From NCBI GenBank assembly GCA_950295325.1, contig OX485809.1, positions 41,013,081-41,077,080 of the forward strand: a stretch of DNA of 64,000 nucleotides. The letters are read 5' to 3'. How positions within the stretch are numbered: position 1 is the stretch's first letter; every line of letters begins with the position of its first letter. Origin of the DNA: Polytrichum commune. Lineage: Eukaryota; Streptophyta; Polytrichopsida; Polytrichales; Polytrichaceae. Both the position numbers and the translations under genes were made by a program. Below, piece after piece: positions 1 to 10,813 of the stretch. The notes under the pieces are model-generated. The model had not been told where the DNA came from. It was given only the letters and a program-made list of their open reading frames with translations, and did not search any database.

Positions 1-879
1 AGGTTCAACTGTTGAATGCCTCTTCTTTGAGCCAATCCAACCCCACCACCAAACATAGACTTTTCCTCTACACCTATCAAATGTGTTCTCTTATTTGTGG
101 GTTAAAACCAACTATTTGAGCTTCGAACAATTACCTAATGTAAACCAATCTATGGTAGAGTGACCAAAGTCAAGTTCCCTTTAAACCAATTTATATTTTT
201 TACTAATCTATGGTAGAGTGACCAATGTTGATTTCCCTTTAACAATTATATTGTTTATATTATTAGTATCAAGTTATCACAAAGTGTAACTCCAAGTAGA
301 AAACTGCATTAGCAAGTGCGAATGGTGCAACCTGCAAACTACAATCACATTTTGTTGCTTTAAGGTACTGACGCCTTAAAGTAGCACTTTCCTTTCGAAG
401 ACACTTGTTTTTAATCCTTAAGTCAACAACAAGTGAACGCAATGATGCGACTAAGGAAGTCACTGTTAAAAGTGATCAATCTTATGCGGCATTAACTATA
501 AAATGCGCTACTTCAGCCATTCGTAATAGCATTGTAAGAAGCATGCAAAAGCATTGATTTTGGCCAATCATAATGGCTAGTCAGGGATCTAACTGCTCAA
601 CAAGGCAGTGTAAGAAGTGATCCACAAAAGGGAGACAACACCTTCATTCAATAAATAAATAAATCTCACCCGCAATAAGGTTGGTTTTGTGATGATTCTC
701 ACTTGGCAATCCAACAATAACAAACCACCTTAGTAGAGAGTAAAAGACTATTTCCCTAAGACAATTTTGCAAATCTATGTAGATTGCATACAAATTTAGT
801 TTAGTTTAGTTTTTTTTCTTTTTTTATAGATATTGTATATATTTGCTAATCTATAGATTCTCAATTGGACAGAAACTTA
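1..879. other. Intergenic, no gene seen
   Basis: AT-rich sequence with no coding signal I trust. A segment of about 45 bp containing CTATGGTAGAGTGACCAA occurs twice, near 148 and near 206, so a short local duplication is present. The longest open frame is 64 codons and has no recognisable features. Confidence 0.6.
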
Positions 880-1378
880 GGGCCACTTCACACTCGGGAC
901 TGAGAGCCCGTGACCATTACTCTCCAAGCACTCTCATTGGTGGAAAGGACGGAGCCGGTCCAAGTTCGCTTCACACTACGCTTGAGGGACCAACGGAGTA
1001 TTTGAATGCAAGATGGATGTAAAGTCTACATGGATTCCTACATGGCATCGAATGGATCACGTTTCATGGTCACTCGGACTATTTTCAAAAACCACCTCTT
1101 GGAGGTAGGCCTAACACAAAACTGGGAGACCACGACACTCTGAACGCTCACAACAGTTGGTTTATTCTACTTTATCATGTGCAAGGACCCACGTGAATAG
1201 AAATTCATTGAAATACCGTTTGGTTGAGGGCCCGGTCACATATGACTTCACACTACACTCGAGGGTCCGTGACCACACTACGTGATTGTGGAGGTGTATT
1301 GGGACGGCCTTTGGACACTTTCATTTGGGCTCTCACAATTTCATGGTCACGGCCCTTGGCTCGTGTGTGAAGTGGCCA
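880..1378. mobile_element. MITE, PIF/Harbinger-like, 499 bp
   Basis: The element starts GGGCCACTTCACAC and ends GTGTGAAGTGGCCA, which are inverted copies differing at the outermost base. The inverted ends continue imperfectly inward through a GTGACC block. It is flanked on both sides by TTA (877-879 and 1379-1381), the 3-bp target duplication typical of PIF/Harbinger and Tourist elements. It holds no open frame, so it is non-autonomous. An internal stretch with TACATGGCAT and TTTCATGGTC matches, in reverse orientation, the repeat in the intron around 28330-28803. Confidence 0.8.
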
Positions 1379-1678
1379 TTAGTCCATATTAATCCACATA
1401 GAATAAAGACTGGGGCACACTTAGAGATTTAATATTGACCCTAGCCCTCTTACTTATTAGATTGAATGGGTTGGATTCTTGAAGCGCCGAAGACACCTGG
1501 TTGGGTTTCAGAAGACTCTGTTTTAGGGTTCCTTTCTCGCTCCGGATTCTCATTGTTGCTGGTAGCAGACTTCGGAAGAGCTACGGTCGGATTGATGGCG
1601 AGCCTGGGAAGTTGATGCGTTGGCTCGCTCTGTCCACAATTTGTTTGGACATTGGCGGACAGGGAGTTAGTGGAGGCA

Positions 1679-2124
1679 ATGGCGGAGGAGCAAAGCGCGG
1701 ACGAGAGAGTGCACGCAGCTCAAGTGGAAGCGAGGGCTCGCAATATTAGTCAGAATGTGCGCCGTCTCGAGTGCGGGCATCGGTCTAGTGACGAATCTGC
1801 AGCCGACATCGTGGTTCGACTTCGGAAGGTTGTCCATGGCAACGATTTGCAACCGCTTGCGCTTCCCACGGCGAATTGAGCGTAATCTTCGGAGGGAAAC
1901 ACTAGTTGGGGTTTGGAGTCTGTTATGTGCCGCAAGGAGCATCAGCTGGTTTCGGATGTCAAGTTGCTGGATCGGAAATGGTGAGTGTGCAGGTAATTCG
2001 AGATGATATTCGGGAAGGGAAGTGTGACAAGCAAATCTACGACAGATTGACAACGGAGTATGGGGAATCGATTCTTCACTCTCCAGCATTCGACGCTCAA
2101 ACGGCGGTACTTTGGCTAGGCCCG
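1679..2124 (+). pseudogene. CCMH: CCMH-like cytochrome c maturation gene fragment
   Basis: CCMH is the mitochondrial inner-membrane protein that, in plants, uses an RCxxC pair to handle apocytochrome c cysteines before haem ligation. Two exons are visible: 1679-1828 (ATG at 1679, 50 codons) and 1993-2124 (44 codons), joined in phase 0 across a GT-AG intron. Exon 1 reads ARARNISQNVR and then RLECG; exon 2 reads REGKCDKQIYDR, TTEYGES and AVLWLGP. This follows the plant CCMH order (ARARNIS, CTECG, DKEIY, LWL). Two faults stand out. The first motif cysteine is Arg (CGT at 1769-1771), giving RRLEC instead of RCxxC, and no exon for the transmembrane segment and tail was found after the good donor at 2125 (GTAAGG). 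Plant CCMH has about 160 residues; 94 are visible. A short stretch near 2709 reading RGVNLT resembles the family tail but is unconnected. The retained intron argues against a retrocopy. It is most likely a decaying duplicate; a divergent functional gene with an unseen last exon remains possible. Confidence 0.72.
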
Positions 2125-3189
2125 GTAAGGCCACTCTAAATGTACAGTGCTTTTAAATTCTGGACATTTTAGTGTTTCAGAATTGCTTGCGATCATAAGA
2201 AGATAAGCAATATAAGAAATTAACAAAAGTAACTGAATTAGGCTCTGATATATCTGAATGTAGCTTATAATGGATATAAGTCGACGGTTATCACTTTTGT
2301 GTGACCACTCTGTCCAGAATTTAGCATCTACCCAGTAGAGTAATGTGCCACCTAGGCCAGCTTTCCACTGTCTACAATGGTGTTTTTTAGAAGATCCGGA
2401 GATTTACGAAATGTTCTCAGAACTCTAATTACATCAGGCTAACTTTTGAGATTTTAAGAAAATTTGAAGATAGTGAAACTTAGATGTAGAAATTGAATCA
2501 TTATTCCGCACTGTCTCGAGCAAACCGACAATTAACTAATTTTAATAGGCGTCTTCTGAGCATGGCCTCTTTCAACCACCTTCGCTTTAAGGTGGATGCG
2601 CATGAACATGAAATGAAACAAATCACGTACATTGAGGCGATATCAACTGAAAGAACATGAATCAGGTTATAACCACATTTTTGTGCGCCCTATTTCTATC
2701 GTATAAGTATGCGAGGTGTAAATCTCACCAAAAGAAGATTGGAGATGTATGAATATTCGAGGTCATGTGTGATCTCTCTGTGCACACATGAATGTGGTGT
2801 TGTTTTTGTTGCAAAGTTCAGGGGTGATAAACTCAAGGTCACACACGCATGTCATTTTCAATCCAACAAAGAGTGCACTCCCCACTCCGAGTCATAAGAA
2901 GAAATAGGATCTCTCAAACATTCAAGATACACCAACCAATTCGCACACATGATTGATCAAGCAAAACTTCATATTATGGGGGAAAAGAAGGGAGTTTGAT
3001 TTGAGTCGGCTCCTCCAAGAACCTCTCATGAATCACTCTCGGAAAGAAGCACGCCCAAACATCCTCCGAACCAACCACACTACAAGCCCATGCCCAACTC
3101 TATGAAGCTATGCACGATCCCTACAAAATGAAAATAGCCGGTGGTGAGCCTCGATCGTCAACATGTTGTAAGTGCGGTCGATTTGGTGA
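2125..3189. other. Intergenic, possible CCMH tail remnant
   Basis: No complete gene is seen. If the CCMH-like locus has more exons they should lie here. I checked the obvious acceptors (after 2178, 2392 and 2549) and none opens a hydrophobic segment in the right phase. The frame at 2709-2760 reads MRGVNLTKRRLEM, loosely like the RGVPLT tail of plant CCMH, but without a splice context. Confidence 0.4.
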
Positions 3190-3615
3190 CTAAGGGAAGG
3201 GGAACCCGGGGAATGGGAACCCAGGAAAGGAACCATTGATTGCAGGCAAGGTGATGTTCAAGCCCGGGAAGGAACTGCCGCTGCCTCCAAAAGGTCCCAC
3301 TCCTCCAAAGGGTCCAACTCCACCAAAACCGCCGCCTCCAAAAGGTCCTAGACCTCCAAGACCACCACCTCCGAAAGGTCCGGCTCCTCCGAGCCCTGCG
3401 CCTCCAAAAGGTCCGAGTCCTCCAAAACCGCCTCCAAAACCACCACCGCCAAAGGGTCCGAGTCCTCCGAGACCAATGCCGCCGAAAGGTCCTCCAAGGC
3501 CCATTGCGAAGGGGCCGAACCTATTACCTTCGACGGTTGATATAAGATTGGCAATAACCAACATTACAACCATGCACCAAGACATCTTAAGCATGAATCG
3601 TGCAACCTTTGCCAT
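3190..3615 (-). CDS. Secreted glycine-rich protein
   Basis: Single-exon gene of 141 codons, unnamed. The first ATG of the frame (3615) begins a hydrophobic signal peptide of about 33 residues (MAKVARFMLKMSWC, then VVMLVIANLI, ending near VEG). After that the protein is built from GPFGG units with GLGG and GFGG spacers (about residues 37-105), followed by a tail with GLNITLPAINGS and repeated FPFPG. NIT and NGS are possible N-glycosylation sites. The composition is that of plant cell-wall or apoplastic glycine-rich proteins; no enzymatic domain is visible. A TATA box lies about 140 bp upstream of the start codon. The reverse strand of the same DNA is also open and encodes PPKGP repeats, a by-product of the GGN-CCN-TTT-GGN unit. 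I prefer this strand because of the signal peptide and the TATA box. Expression is not proven. Confidence 0.7.
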   Translation of the reverse strand: MAKVARFMLKMSWCMVVMLVIANLISTVEGNRFGPFAMGLGGPFGGIGLGGLGPFGGGGFGGGFGGLGPFGGAGLGGAGPFGGGGLGGLGPFGGGGFGGVGPFGGVGPFGGSGSSFPGLNITLPAINGSFPGFPFPGFPFP

Positions 3616-3753
3616 GATGAAGATACGTTGATGCTCCAAAATATTGTCAAACTTTTGGTGTAGACAAGATTATGATTTAAACAAGAATCGGATTTGGATG
3701 AACTTGTGATTTAGACAAATGACGAAATAGACAAGAATTGGACGTGTGTTGCC

Positions 3754-3761
3754 TATTTATA
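3754..3761 (-). promoter_or_regulatory. TATA box of the glycine-rich protein gene
   Basis: On the minus strand this reads TATAAATA, a perfect plant TATA box. It would place transcription start about 25-30 bp downstream (near 3727), giving a leader of about 110 nt before the ATG at 3615. Confidence 0.55.
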
Positions 3762-3961
3762 CACATGTATTTGACTTTTGATATCATAAAAGTAAAGAGA
3801 AGCTTTTGCTTTAACCAAAGTAAAGGGCAACCAAAAGTGTCATCGTTTCTTTTCCATTTTCATTTCTTGTTTACTTTTTTCTTCATTATGGAGATGCAAG
3901 TTTTGGGCCAACAAAGTAGTACTTCCATTGGAGCTCTAATTCTAGGCCGGCAATAGTGTAC

Positions 3962-6362
3962 ACTTAGGGGATGGACTCTTCATAACCACGTACGGACTAA
4001 TGCAAGTGTAGAAAATGTTATCATCGAGGGATTATTGTACACGAAATACACTAGCTTGAACATGTGTCGTCTCGGCCTGTTGCACCCTTGCATATGAACC
4101 AATAGCATGGTCCACCCCGACCCCCCAAGCCCATGGGTATCCCGCCTATGGAGGTATGACCATGCCCATGAGCCGCCCCAATTTTGCACATTTAATCCCC
4201 CCCCCCCCCCCCCCCTTTCCCCCACCTTCCCACATTTGCGTCCTCTTTCTTTAGTCACATGTTTGTTTTGGGAGGGATACCTTGAGATGTGGCCCTTTCT
4301 CTTTGGGATTTTTTGTATTGTGTTTTGTGTCTTTTAGGCACGAACAAGTGGGGAGCAGTGGGGCAATGGGCTCACTACCACCTCTTCCGTTGCATGTAGA
4401 TACCGTAAGTGGGAGGTGTTGTTTTTTCTAATGCGTGCAAAGAAAAAGGCTATTGAGAAACATGAAAGTGGAGGTAGATGTATAGAGTGGAATCCTAAGG
4501 CTTGGAGGAAAAAAATGATATTAGATGTTCTAGTTGATCGAATTACCAACGTTTTCATCCAACGCCACCTCCAAAACCCAATCATGACATTTGAAACTTG
4601 TACAATGATCATGTACATGTTGTGGTATGAATATTGTATTATCACCTTCCAGCGGTATGTGAGTCCTCTTAAGAAAACGAATATTCACTTAGTCATGTTT
4701 TATACAAGTGTCACAAATATACAATGTAGTAGGTTGGTTTAAGAATTAAGAGTAAGTTGTTATGTGGGCCCACGAACACGTGAAGATCGAGAAATTGATA
4801 ATGAGCTCCACCATATTCACACGTTGAATATGGTGTGCAAAGTCTTTGTGTCCTTTCATTTGGCAAGGGAATATAATTGGTTTGCAACATGGTGCTAAGT
4901 TACTATGTTTTGTAATTGTGATAGATTGTTGAACGGCATTTTTGGTTGTGGCCTTTGATCCTCCATATTCTCGAGCTGCTAAAGGAGAAGAAATTTCGGA
5001 CACGACTTTATTCATATCTATATCAATGCAAGAATGTGTACAAAATACACAATCATTTCCTCTTCTTGAACATGTGATACTAATTGTTCAAAGTCTTTTG
5101 TAGTAAGAAATGTGTCAAGCATCGAAGGAAAAATCTCCATGAGCTCCACATATATCATGTTCAAAGTTCTCTTGAAACAAAGTGCACTCCTTCTCCCATC
5201 TTTGAAGCTTTTGCTTTGCTATGCACCTTGTTGCAATCACAATGAACCTCCTCGTAGTGGTAGCAACCTACCTTGACACAATAGTGATTTGCCCCCAAAC
5301 TAACCACGGTGCTCCTTGTGACCTACCACCCTCTCAACAACACTACAATGCCATTTCACCAACATGAGACGCCACTAGCTCTAGCTTCTTCTTATCCATG
5401 CTAACATGAACCCCTAACTTCTATGCTCCCGGGGGGGGGGGGGGGGAGGGCTACCCCTTTGCAAAGGTTGATAATGTTATGAATTTCAGATAGGATACAA
5501 CATGGTATGTACCAATGTGAATATGACATTTAGCAAGTTCTTTTAAAACACTAAATATTTTGTGTGGAACAAGATAACACTCTACAATAATCCATTGCTC
5601 ATAGTGTTGTTATATGCACAAGATGGAGTCTTCTAGCTCCACCAATATAAATGAATGCTAGGACAAATCATCCATGTTGTGAGCAATGTTTTATTATAAA
5701 TGTTCAAAACGTTTTATTATAAAAGTGAGTTCATTCGTTTGCTAGTGGGCAATGGGCATGCATTTCATCAATACGTATCTCTAAAGGTTAACTAAATACC
5801 CTATTTGTGCAAGTGGGGATATGAGAGGGGAAATAATCAATGTGATATGGAGACTCTAATTGTCTTGTCATGATGGAAATATCATGGAGTCCATGACCCC
5901 AAGTCTTCCCCTAACACGGGCCTTAAGATTTCTGACCAACACCTCACATAAAATATGGTAGTTACCTTTACATCAAAAACACCTTAAAAGAAAGTAGTTA
6001 CCATATCAACTTCCTAGGAAAACAATTAATGTGGCCCACACTAACTAAAATTAAAGATTTGGTGTGGGTTGAAATCAATTTGAGGGCTCTTAAGATTTAC
6101 TACAACCCACACTAATGGGACTAATTGTTGTACACTGATATGTACAACCAAGTTACCTTTGCGAGTAGGTTCCGTCTTACTCGTACTACCTTGGGTGTAA
6201 ACCAAATTACAAAAACTTTTAACTTTGTTTATTCATCCATCTAGCAACAACGGTAAGAAAAAACATTGTCTTTCCTTACTGTGGTAAATATACTCAAAAT
6301 ATTGTGGAATGTCAGTACATTAGCATGGGGCAACCTAGTTGCACATACTATTAGCGTAGTTA
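3962..6362. other. Intergenic with homopolymer tracts
   Basis: No gene recognised. A run of 19 C lies at 4197-4215 and a run of 16 G at 5431-5446. A 108-codon frame at 4416-4742 (+) looks basic at its start (RAKKKAIEKH) but matches nothing I know. The minus strand at 5050-5300 contains broken frames that could be transposon remains, without a diagnostic motif. Confidence 0.5.
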
Positions 6363-7238
6363 GGGCGAATTTCTATGTAGACCACTCACCCACTAGATTC
6401 TAGAGAATAGTGGGTCAGAGGTGTTCGCATATAGTTGAGTACAAGCTGCCATCCAACCACATTTTGGTGGTCTATTAGAATGTGGAGGGTTGCCAAACTT
6501 TTATGCACCCACATGGAAACTCGCCCTTAGGACAAACCCCCCCCCCCCAATTGTAGATGGAATTTGATGGGAGTAGGATTCGTGTGTGAGAACTACACTA
6601 AATATGATAATCAATGTCATATTGTATTTTATATCGCTATGATAACTTTTTGGATGACACTTCTTATGAAAAAATGTATTTTGTCACAAATGATGAATGA
6701 TTTCATCCATTTGCCAAAACCATGCCTTCTCTTGTCAACAACTTGTGATCAAATGTTGTCCTGGATGATTGAAATTTGGATAAAAAAATCGCTTGGTGAG
6801 TGAAAGAAATCGCAACATCTAAATTTGTGTTCCCCAAGACAAGTTACAAGGAATGACAAATAATGTTGGGTTAATATTTAGTGTTGTTGACACTACACTG
6901 CGGTCTACAATTGGTATGGAGCAAGACAATCAGAATTGGTGACACTGAAGATCATATCTAGTGTAGCTACTCACATCTTCTCAAATCCAGGCCCACCTAC
7001 TAACCTCCTCTTGCTCCTAAAACCGGTCTTCAAACCCTTTGGCGACCGGTACTTGTAGATTTAAATAATGCTTTAGTGAGCACATGGAAGTTTAGAGGCA
7101 TGTGTTCACGGTCCTCCACATTCTAGTAGGCCACCAAAACGTGGTTGGTTGACCGCTTGTGCTTAACTACATGAGAACACCTCCAACCCACTATTATTTA
7201 GAATCTGGTGGGCGAGCGGCTTACATGGAAACTAATCC
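6363..7238. mobile_element. Inverted-repeat DNA element, TTA target site, 876 bp
   Basis: The left end (GGGCGAATTTCTATGTAGACC) is repeated inverted and imperfectly at the right end (GGCTTACATGGAAACTAATCC), and the similarity continues for about 180 bp inward on both sides (shared blocks CCAACCAC, GTGGAGG, AGATTCTA). The flanks are TTA at 6360-6362 and 7239-7241. The interior (about 6590-6965) is a copy of a second repeat family with ACTAAATATGAT ends, also seen at 46829 and 49905, so this looks nested. A run of 12 C lies at 6537-6548. The open frame at 6564-6803 belongs to the inner repeat. Confidence 0.7.
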
Positions 7239-9400
7239 TTAGTTGATTAATCTTGACTCATACCTACCAAAATGTGAATACACTATAATCCCCCTAATAT
7301 CATGCTTGTGTCAATCAAATCTCATGTAATATTAAGGAGGTCTATAATGTCGATATGGAAGCATGATAATAGAGAATTAGTGTAGTGTGTGACATTATGG
7401 AATAACACAATGTCAACATTGCAATGATGGTAATGATGACAATGTGATGTGTGCCAGCATGTGGTTGAAATTCTTTGATGGATTATCTTAATGTCAAAAC
7501 CCATGATATATGGGAGGGAAATGCGACAACAAGGAAGAAGATTCAAACCGAGCACATCCGTTCCCTAGGGGTTTTAGGTATAAAAGAGGGAGGGACATTA
7601 AAAAAGGTGATATTATGGAGGTTAGGGTGTATTGTTCTGTAGAATATCAATATTAATATTCAACTTTCTAGCTTGTACTTATCACCATTTAGTAGAGGCT
7701 CCGGACATCCCACCCTTGTGTAAATTGTGAGCTTGCTAAGTTATTTCCAAGTACTCAACATTGCAATTTAAGTGGCACTCTCTAGCACGGATAGCCTATC
7801 ATTGCTAAACCTCGTGCTCCCTCAACCCAGGCATGTGAATAATGCGGCTTGGGTATGGGAATAATATGTTGTGAATCTTGAAACTCAATGATCTAAGTTC
7901 TAGTGATGCGGCAAGGTCTCCATCTCCATGGAACAAACATTTTTTAAGAAAATCTACACTTATTCATGGATTATAAACAAAATGAGGTTTTATATGTGCA
8001 ATTCTATTGGCGGACCTTATGATATAAATTGACAGCAACTAATCTTAGGATGTGGATTGTATCCCTTGTTACAACACACTTTAGTTGTATGCAAACTGTG
8101 TTATTTGTGACAAATACACACATAGAAGGAATATTCAACCATATTGCTTCTCAAAGTATGTAATGTAGAACTGGGGTTTTCATCATATTCTTCTAGTTTC
8201 TTCTTCCATATAACTTGTTTTATATTGAGCACGTCTCAACTCTGCAAAAAATACTCTCATATGCATTATTAATTTCAAAAAAATATTTTATCCATATTTA
8301 CTTAAATTCTAGTTACATTTTTGCCCATCTAATATCATTTGAAAATCCTTGCATCTTCTTCTTGAACTTTATAATATTCGCCTCTCACTCACCAACAAGT
8401 CCTACATGTTAGTTAGAGGTCATAGTTTTCAGGAAGAGCCCATAGGTCCTTGGGGGTAGGGAAGCGTTAAAGCACACTCTTGTCCACTTCCATGGTGAGC
8501 TGCACATGTCGCATGTTTTGGGTGCTCGTTCACCTCAAATAGACCATATGAGATATATACTTGTGTGGTTGGTGGATGCACCCACATTCAAATCATGATA
8601 CATCCCTTCATGTAATTAGTTCCATGGTAGAGATAATTTGGTCACATTATAGGTCAAACACATTTTGAAAGGTGAGGGACAACTTGATGATGACAATTGT
8701 CACAATTCAACCTTAACCCTTGAACATCTGAGGGGCACGAACTAGGCTCTCCATGCACAAAAACACGAATGTAAGCTATACCATACTACCTTTACCACTT
8801 TGGCACTAATTCAACTATTTTTAGGATAGTCATTTTTTGGAAATTTAAATATGAAAAATTTGGATTTTTGGGGTTTAAATCCGGGATTGCAGAATCTAAC
8901 CTAGACATTATAATAACAATTTGCCTAGAAAAGACTGAAATGGCTAAAGTCACTATGGTATACTTCCAATTTGAGCTAATCATGTCAATAGTGATCCGAT
9001 CTAAATTTAAGTCATTCTCCAAAGACACTTTTTAAATATGTTGAATGCCTTGATGCTATTGAAGACTTGAGCTCAGTTATGCAACTTGAGTGCCTTGGAC
9101 GCAAAAAACTGTATACATGTTGTGTTCTAATCACGAATGTTAAGTATGATATTTACATATTTGTTGTTGTTTTTTCTTTCTACTTGACAATGTATGCATA
9201 GGATTGCGAACCCATAATAAATATACAAAATATGATTTCTGAACTCGATGAGGCCTGTATAAATTGTGTATATTTTGAGACCATATGTTCGTTAAGAGAT
9301 AAAGCACGTGTTCCATTTTCGGTGGTGTTGATTTGTGACACGGCTACCTCATATACAAACATCAAGTGGGTATCACAACTGGTATTGCAAGATGTAGTAC
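7239..9400. other. Intergenic with a dispersed repeat copy
   Basis: No gene seen. The part from about 8700 to 9330 resembles a segment of the LRR gene intron at 25300-25660: both contain CTCTCCATGCACAAAAA, then a TGAGTGCCTTGGA-like block, then a GAGGCYTGTA-like block followed by AATTGTGTATAT, in the same order. This marks a dispersed repeat with no visible terminal structure. Confidence 0.5.
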
Positions 9401-9404
9401 CCTC

Positions 9405-9630
9405 CAGGTCGGATATCAAACCGTACCCGTTCTCTGATTGATACCCGGTTCAGACCATACCTTTCTATCCTTTTTCTGATGATACCCGGGTTAAAACCAT
9501 ATACCTCTTTCCTTTATATTCGGATTCTGGGTGAAGCCCATATGCCTATGTACTTTTGAGTATAGATACCCGGATAGGGTCCAGATGCCCGTACCCACTC
9601 CATACCCGTATTGATCCCAGATACCTGCAT
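9405..9630. repeat. Degenerate ATACCCGG motif array
   Basis: The core ATACCCG or GTACCCG occurs at least six times with irregular spacing (around 9423, 9450, 9482, 9566, 9591 and 9603), usually followed by a CAGACCATA- or CAGATGCC-like phrase. It lies directly upstream of the telo-box that precedes the snoRNA cluster. It may be a decayed minisatellite or a cluster of binding sites. Confidence 0.5.
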
Positions 9631-9655
9631 TTGATTGGTGCCATCCGCCCCCCTG

Positions 9656-9676
9656 AAACCCTAACCCTAACCCTAG
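9656..9676 (+). promoter_or_regulatory. Telo-box of the snoRNA cluster
   Basis: AAACCCTAA at 9656-9664 runs on as CCCTAACCCTAG. Telo-boxes of this kind are typical of plant promoters for ribosome-biogenesis genes, including polycistronic snoRNA clusters. The first mapped snoRNA begins about 300 bp downstream. A GCCCA (site II-like, TGGGC on the other strand) lies nearby at about 9536. No TATA box was found in the expected place. Confidence 0.6.
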
Positions 9677-9970
9677 AGTTGCAGCTGTTGCAAGCGCTAT
9701 AACATCACAGTCGTAGCCGTCTGCATTCACCGAGTTCCTCTCTCTTCCTCTCAAGAGCACTGCTCTTCGCCTTCTCTGATGTGTACGTCTCCCTCCTGTA
9801 TTTGTAGGAGGTGCTTTTATATTTTCTTGTGCATTGTTGTCTCTGCTTCAAGGCTCTCTAGAAGGAGATACAATGCTCAAGGCAATATGAGATCATTACA
9901 CAGCCTATTATGGCACAATCGTTGGTTGTTTCACAAGTCCCTGTCTGATTCAGAGTAAGGTTAGGCATGT

Positions 9971-10071
9971 GGCTGCTGTGATGATCCGGATAATCCCAGC
10001 TCGCTTTTAGCCTTCTTCAAGAAGGCGTTGAAGAGAAACCACCGTTCCAACACAACTTATCCTGAGCAGTC
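9971..10071 (+). ncRNA. C/D box snoRNA, target unknown
   Basis: This has every hallmark of a box C/D snoRNA: a perfect C box GTGATGA (9978-9984), a perfect D box CTGA (10062-10065), and a terminal stem formed by GGCTGC before the C box and GCAGTC after the D box (6 bp, one G-U). Between the boxes lies a perfect internal hairpin, GCCTTCTT / AAGAAGGC (about 10009-10025). The sequence before the D box (CAACACAACTTAT) would be the guide; I could not match it to an rRNA stretch that I remember. It is the first member of a cluster behind the telo-box at 9656. It would act in the nucleolus, or in the Cajal body if it targets snRNA. Confidence 0.72.
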
Positions 10072-10142
10072 TCATGTGACATGTATCTTTGTTTTCGGTT
10101 GTATGGTTTTCACGATTTTTCATTTAGCTTAGCCTTCTGTGA

Positions 10143-10287
10143 AGGCAATCTAACTAGAGTCACTCGTGTGCTTGGAACTGGTAGCACATACGAGCGCTGA
10201 AGGTTGCCGAGATGAGTAGTTGTCTGTAGCTGTTCAACCTGACCCTGAAGAATCTACCTGGGCAGGAAGAAGCTCGTACTCACACTA
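10143..10287 (+). ncRNA. H/ACA snoRNA, copy 1
   Basis: This folds as a two-hairpin H/ACA RNA that would guide pseudouridylation. Hairpin 1 is closed by GGCAATC (10144-10150) pairing with GGTTGCC (10202-10208) and has an upper stem TCGTGTGC / GCACATACGA with a pocket between. The hinge holds an H box AGATGA (10210-10215; ANANNA). Hairpin 2 is closed by GAGTA / TACTC, with an inner stem CTGACCC / GGGCAG. ACA follows at 10282-10284, so the 3' end should be at 10287. A second copy of exactly the same length lies at 10814-10958. The uridine target was not deduced. Confidence 0.75.
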
Positions 10288-10371
10288 TTGTGTCATTTAA
10301 ACTTTCATGTATATCCCAGAAGCATTGCGAGGTTAGTTTGAGATTGTTTCCAGACCCGGTCCTCATGGGTT

Positions 10372-10455
10372 AACAAGGATGAATAAATTGGATGTCCTCC
10401 TTCTGAAAGGCTTAGGTTATGTGTGGGTTTTAACCTCTGGAAATACTGAGTGATT
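10372..10455 (+). ncRNA. Degenerate C/D snoRNA, copy 1
   Basis: This is the counterpart of the C/D genes at 11096 and 11401. It has AGGATGA (10376-10382), GTGTGGGTT and a D box CTGA (10446-10449), but the guide reads CCTCTGGAAATA instead of CCTCTAAGAAGTA and the terminal stem GATCAC / GTGATC is broken. It has therefore probably lost its 18S target and may be a pseudogene copy of the snoRNA. Confidence 0.55.
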
Positions 10456-10514
10456 CGTGCATATTGTAATACTCAATGTCGATATTGTTCTGATTATTAA
10501 AGTCAATGGAGATC

Positions 10515-10575
10515 ATTATTGATGATGAGAATAAGATGTCATGCACCATACTTAGTTATCCGTGCTGAGATGACC
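10515..10575 (+). ncRNA. Candidate short C/D snoRNA
   Basis: A C box-like ATGATGA (10522-10528) is followed 36 nt later by CTGA (10565-10568), with TCAT / ATGA available as a short, spaced terminal pairing. It lies inside the snoRNA cluster, which is the main reason to list it. The stem is weak and no guide target was recognised. Confidence 0.25.
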
Positions 10576-10813
10576 AAACACCATAGAAATTCTCTGAGAT
10601 CATGGTCTGACATTAAATGCTTATCCAGATTTTCAAGGTATCTCACATCCCGATGATTACAATATTAGCTCTATCCGAATATATTTGAAGACATACCAAT
10701 GTAACGATTTGAGGGACTAAAGTTTTGGTATGGCATGTTTGATTTATATATGTACAGATGTATCTGACAGATTTGATTTCTTCTGAATGTACGTCTCGCA
10801 CTGTTTTGTGTCT

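Noticed and set aside
1667-2134. 155-codon minus-strand frame over the CCMH locus
   Set aside because: It is a shadow frame. The plus strand matches CCMH across two exons with consistent phase.
3236-3631. Plus-strand frame with PPKGP repeats, like an extensin
   Set aside because: It is the antisense of the glycine-rich gene and lacks a signal peptide. The minus strand has both a signal peptide and a TATA box.
4416-4742. 108-codon plus-strand frame
   Set aside because: No recognised family, no upstream promoter signal, and homopolymer-rich surroundings; support is too weak for a gene call.
9978-10062. CCCAGCTC in the first C/D snoRNA as a guide to 25S GAGCUGGG
   Set aside because: Only 8 nt match, and no D' box follows the match at the proper distance.
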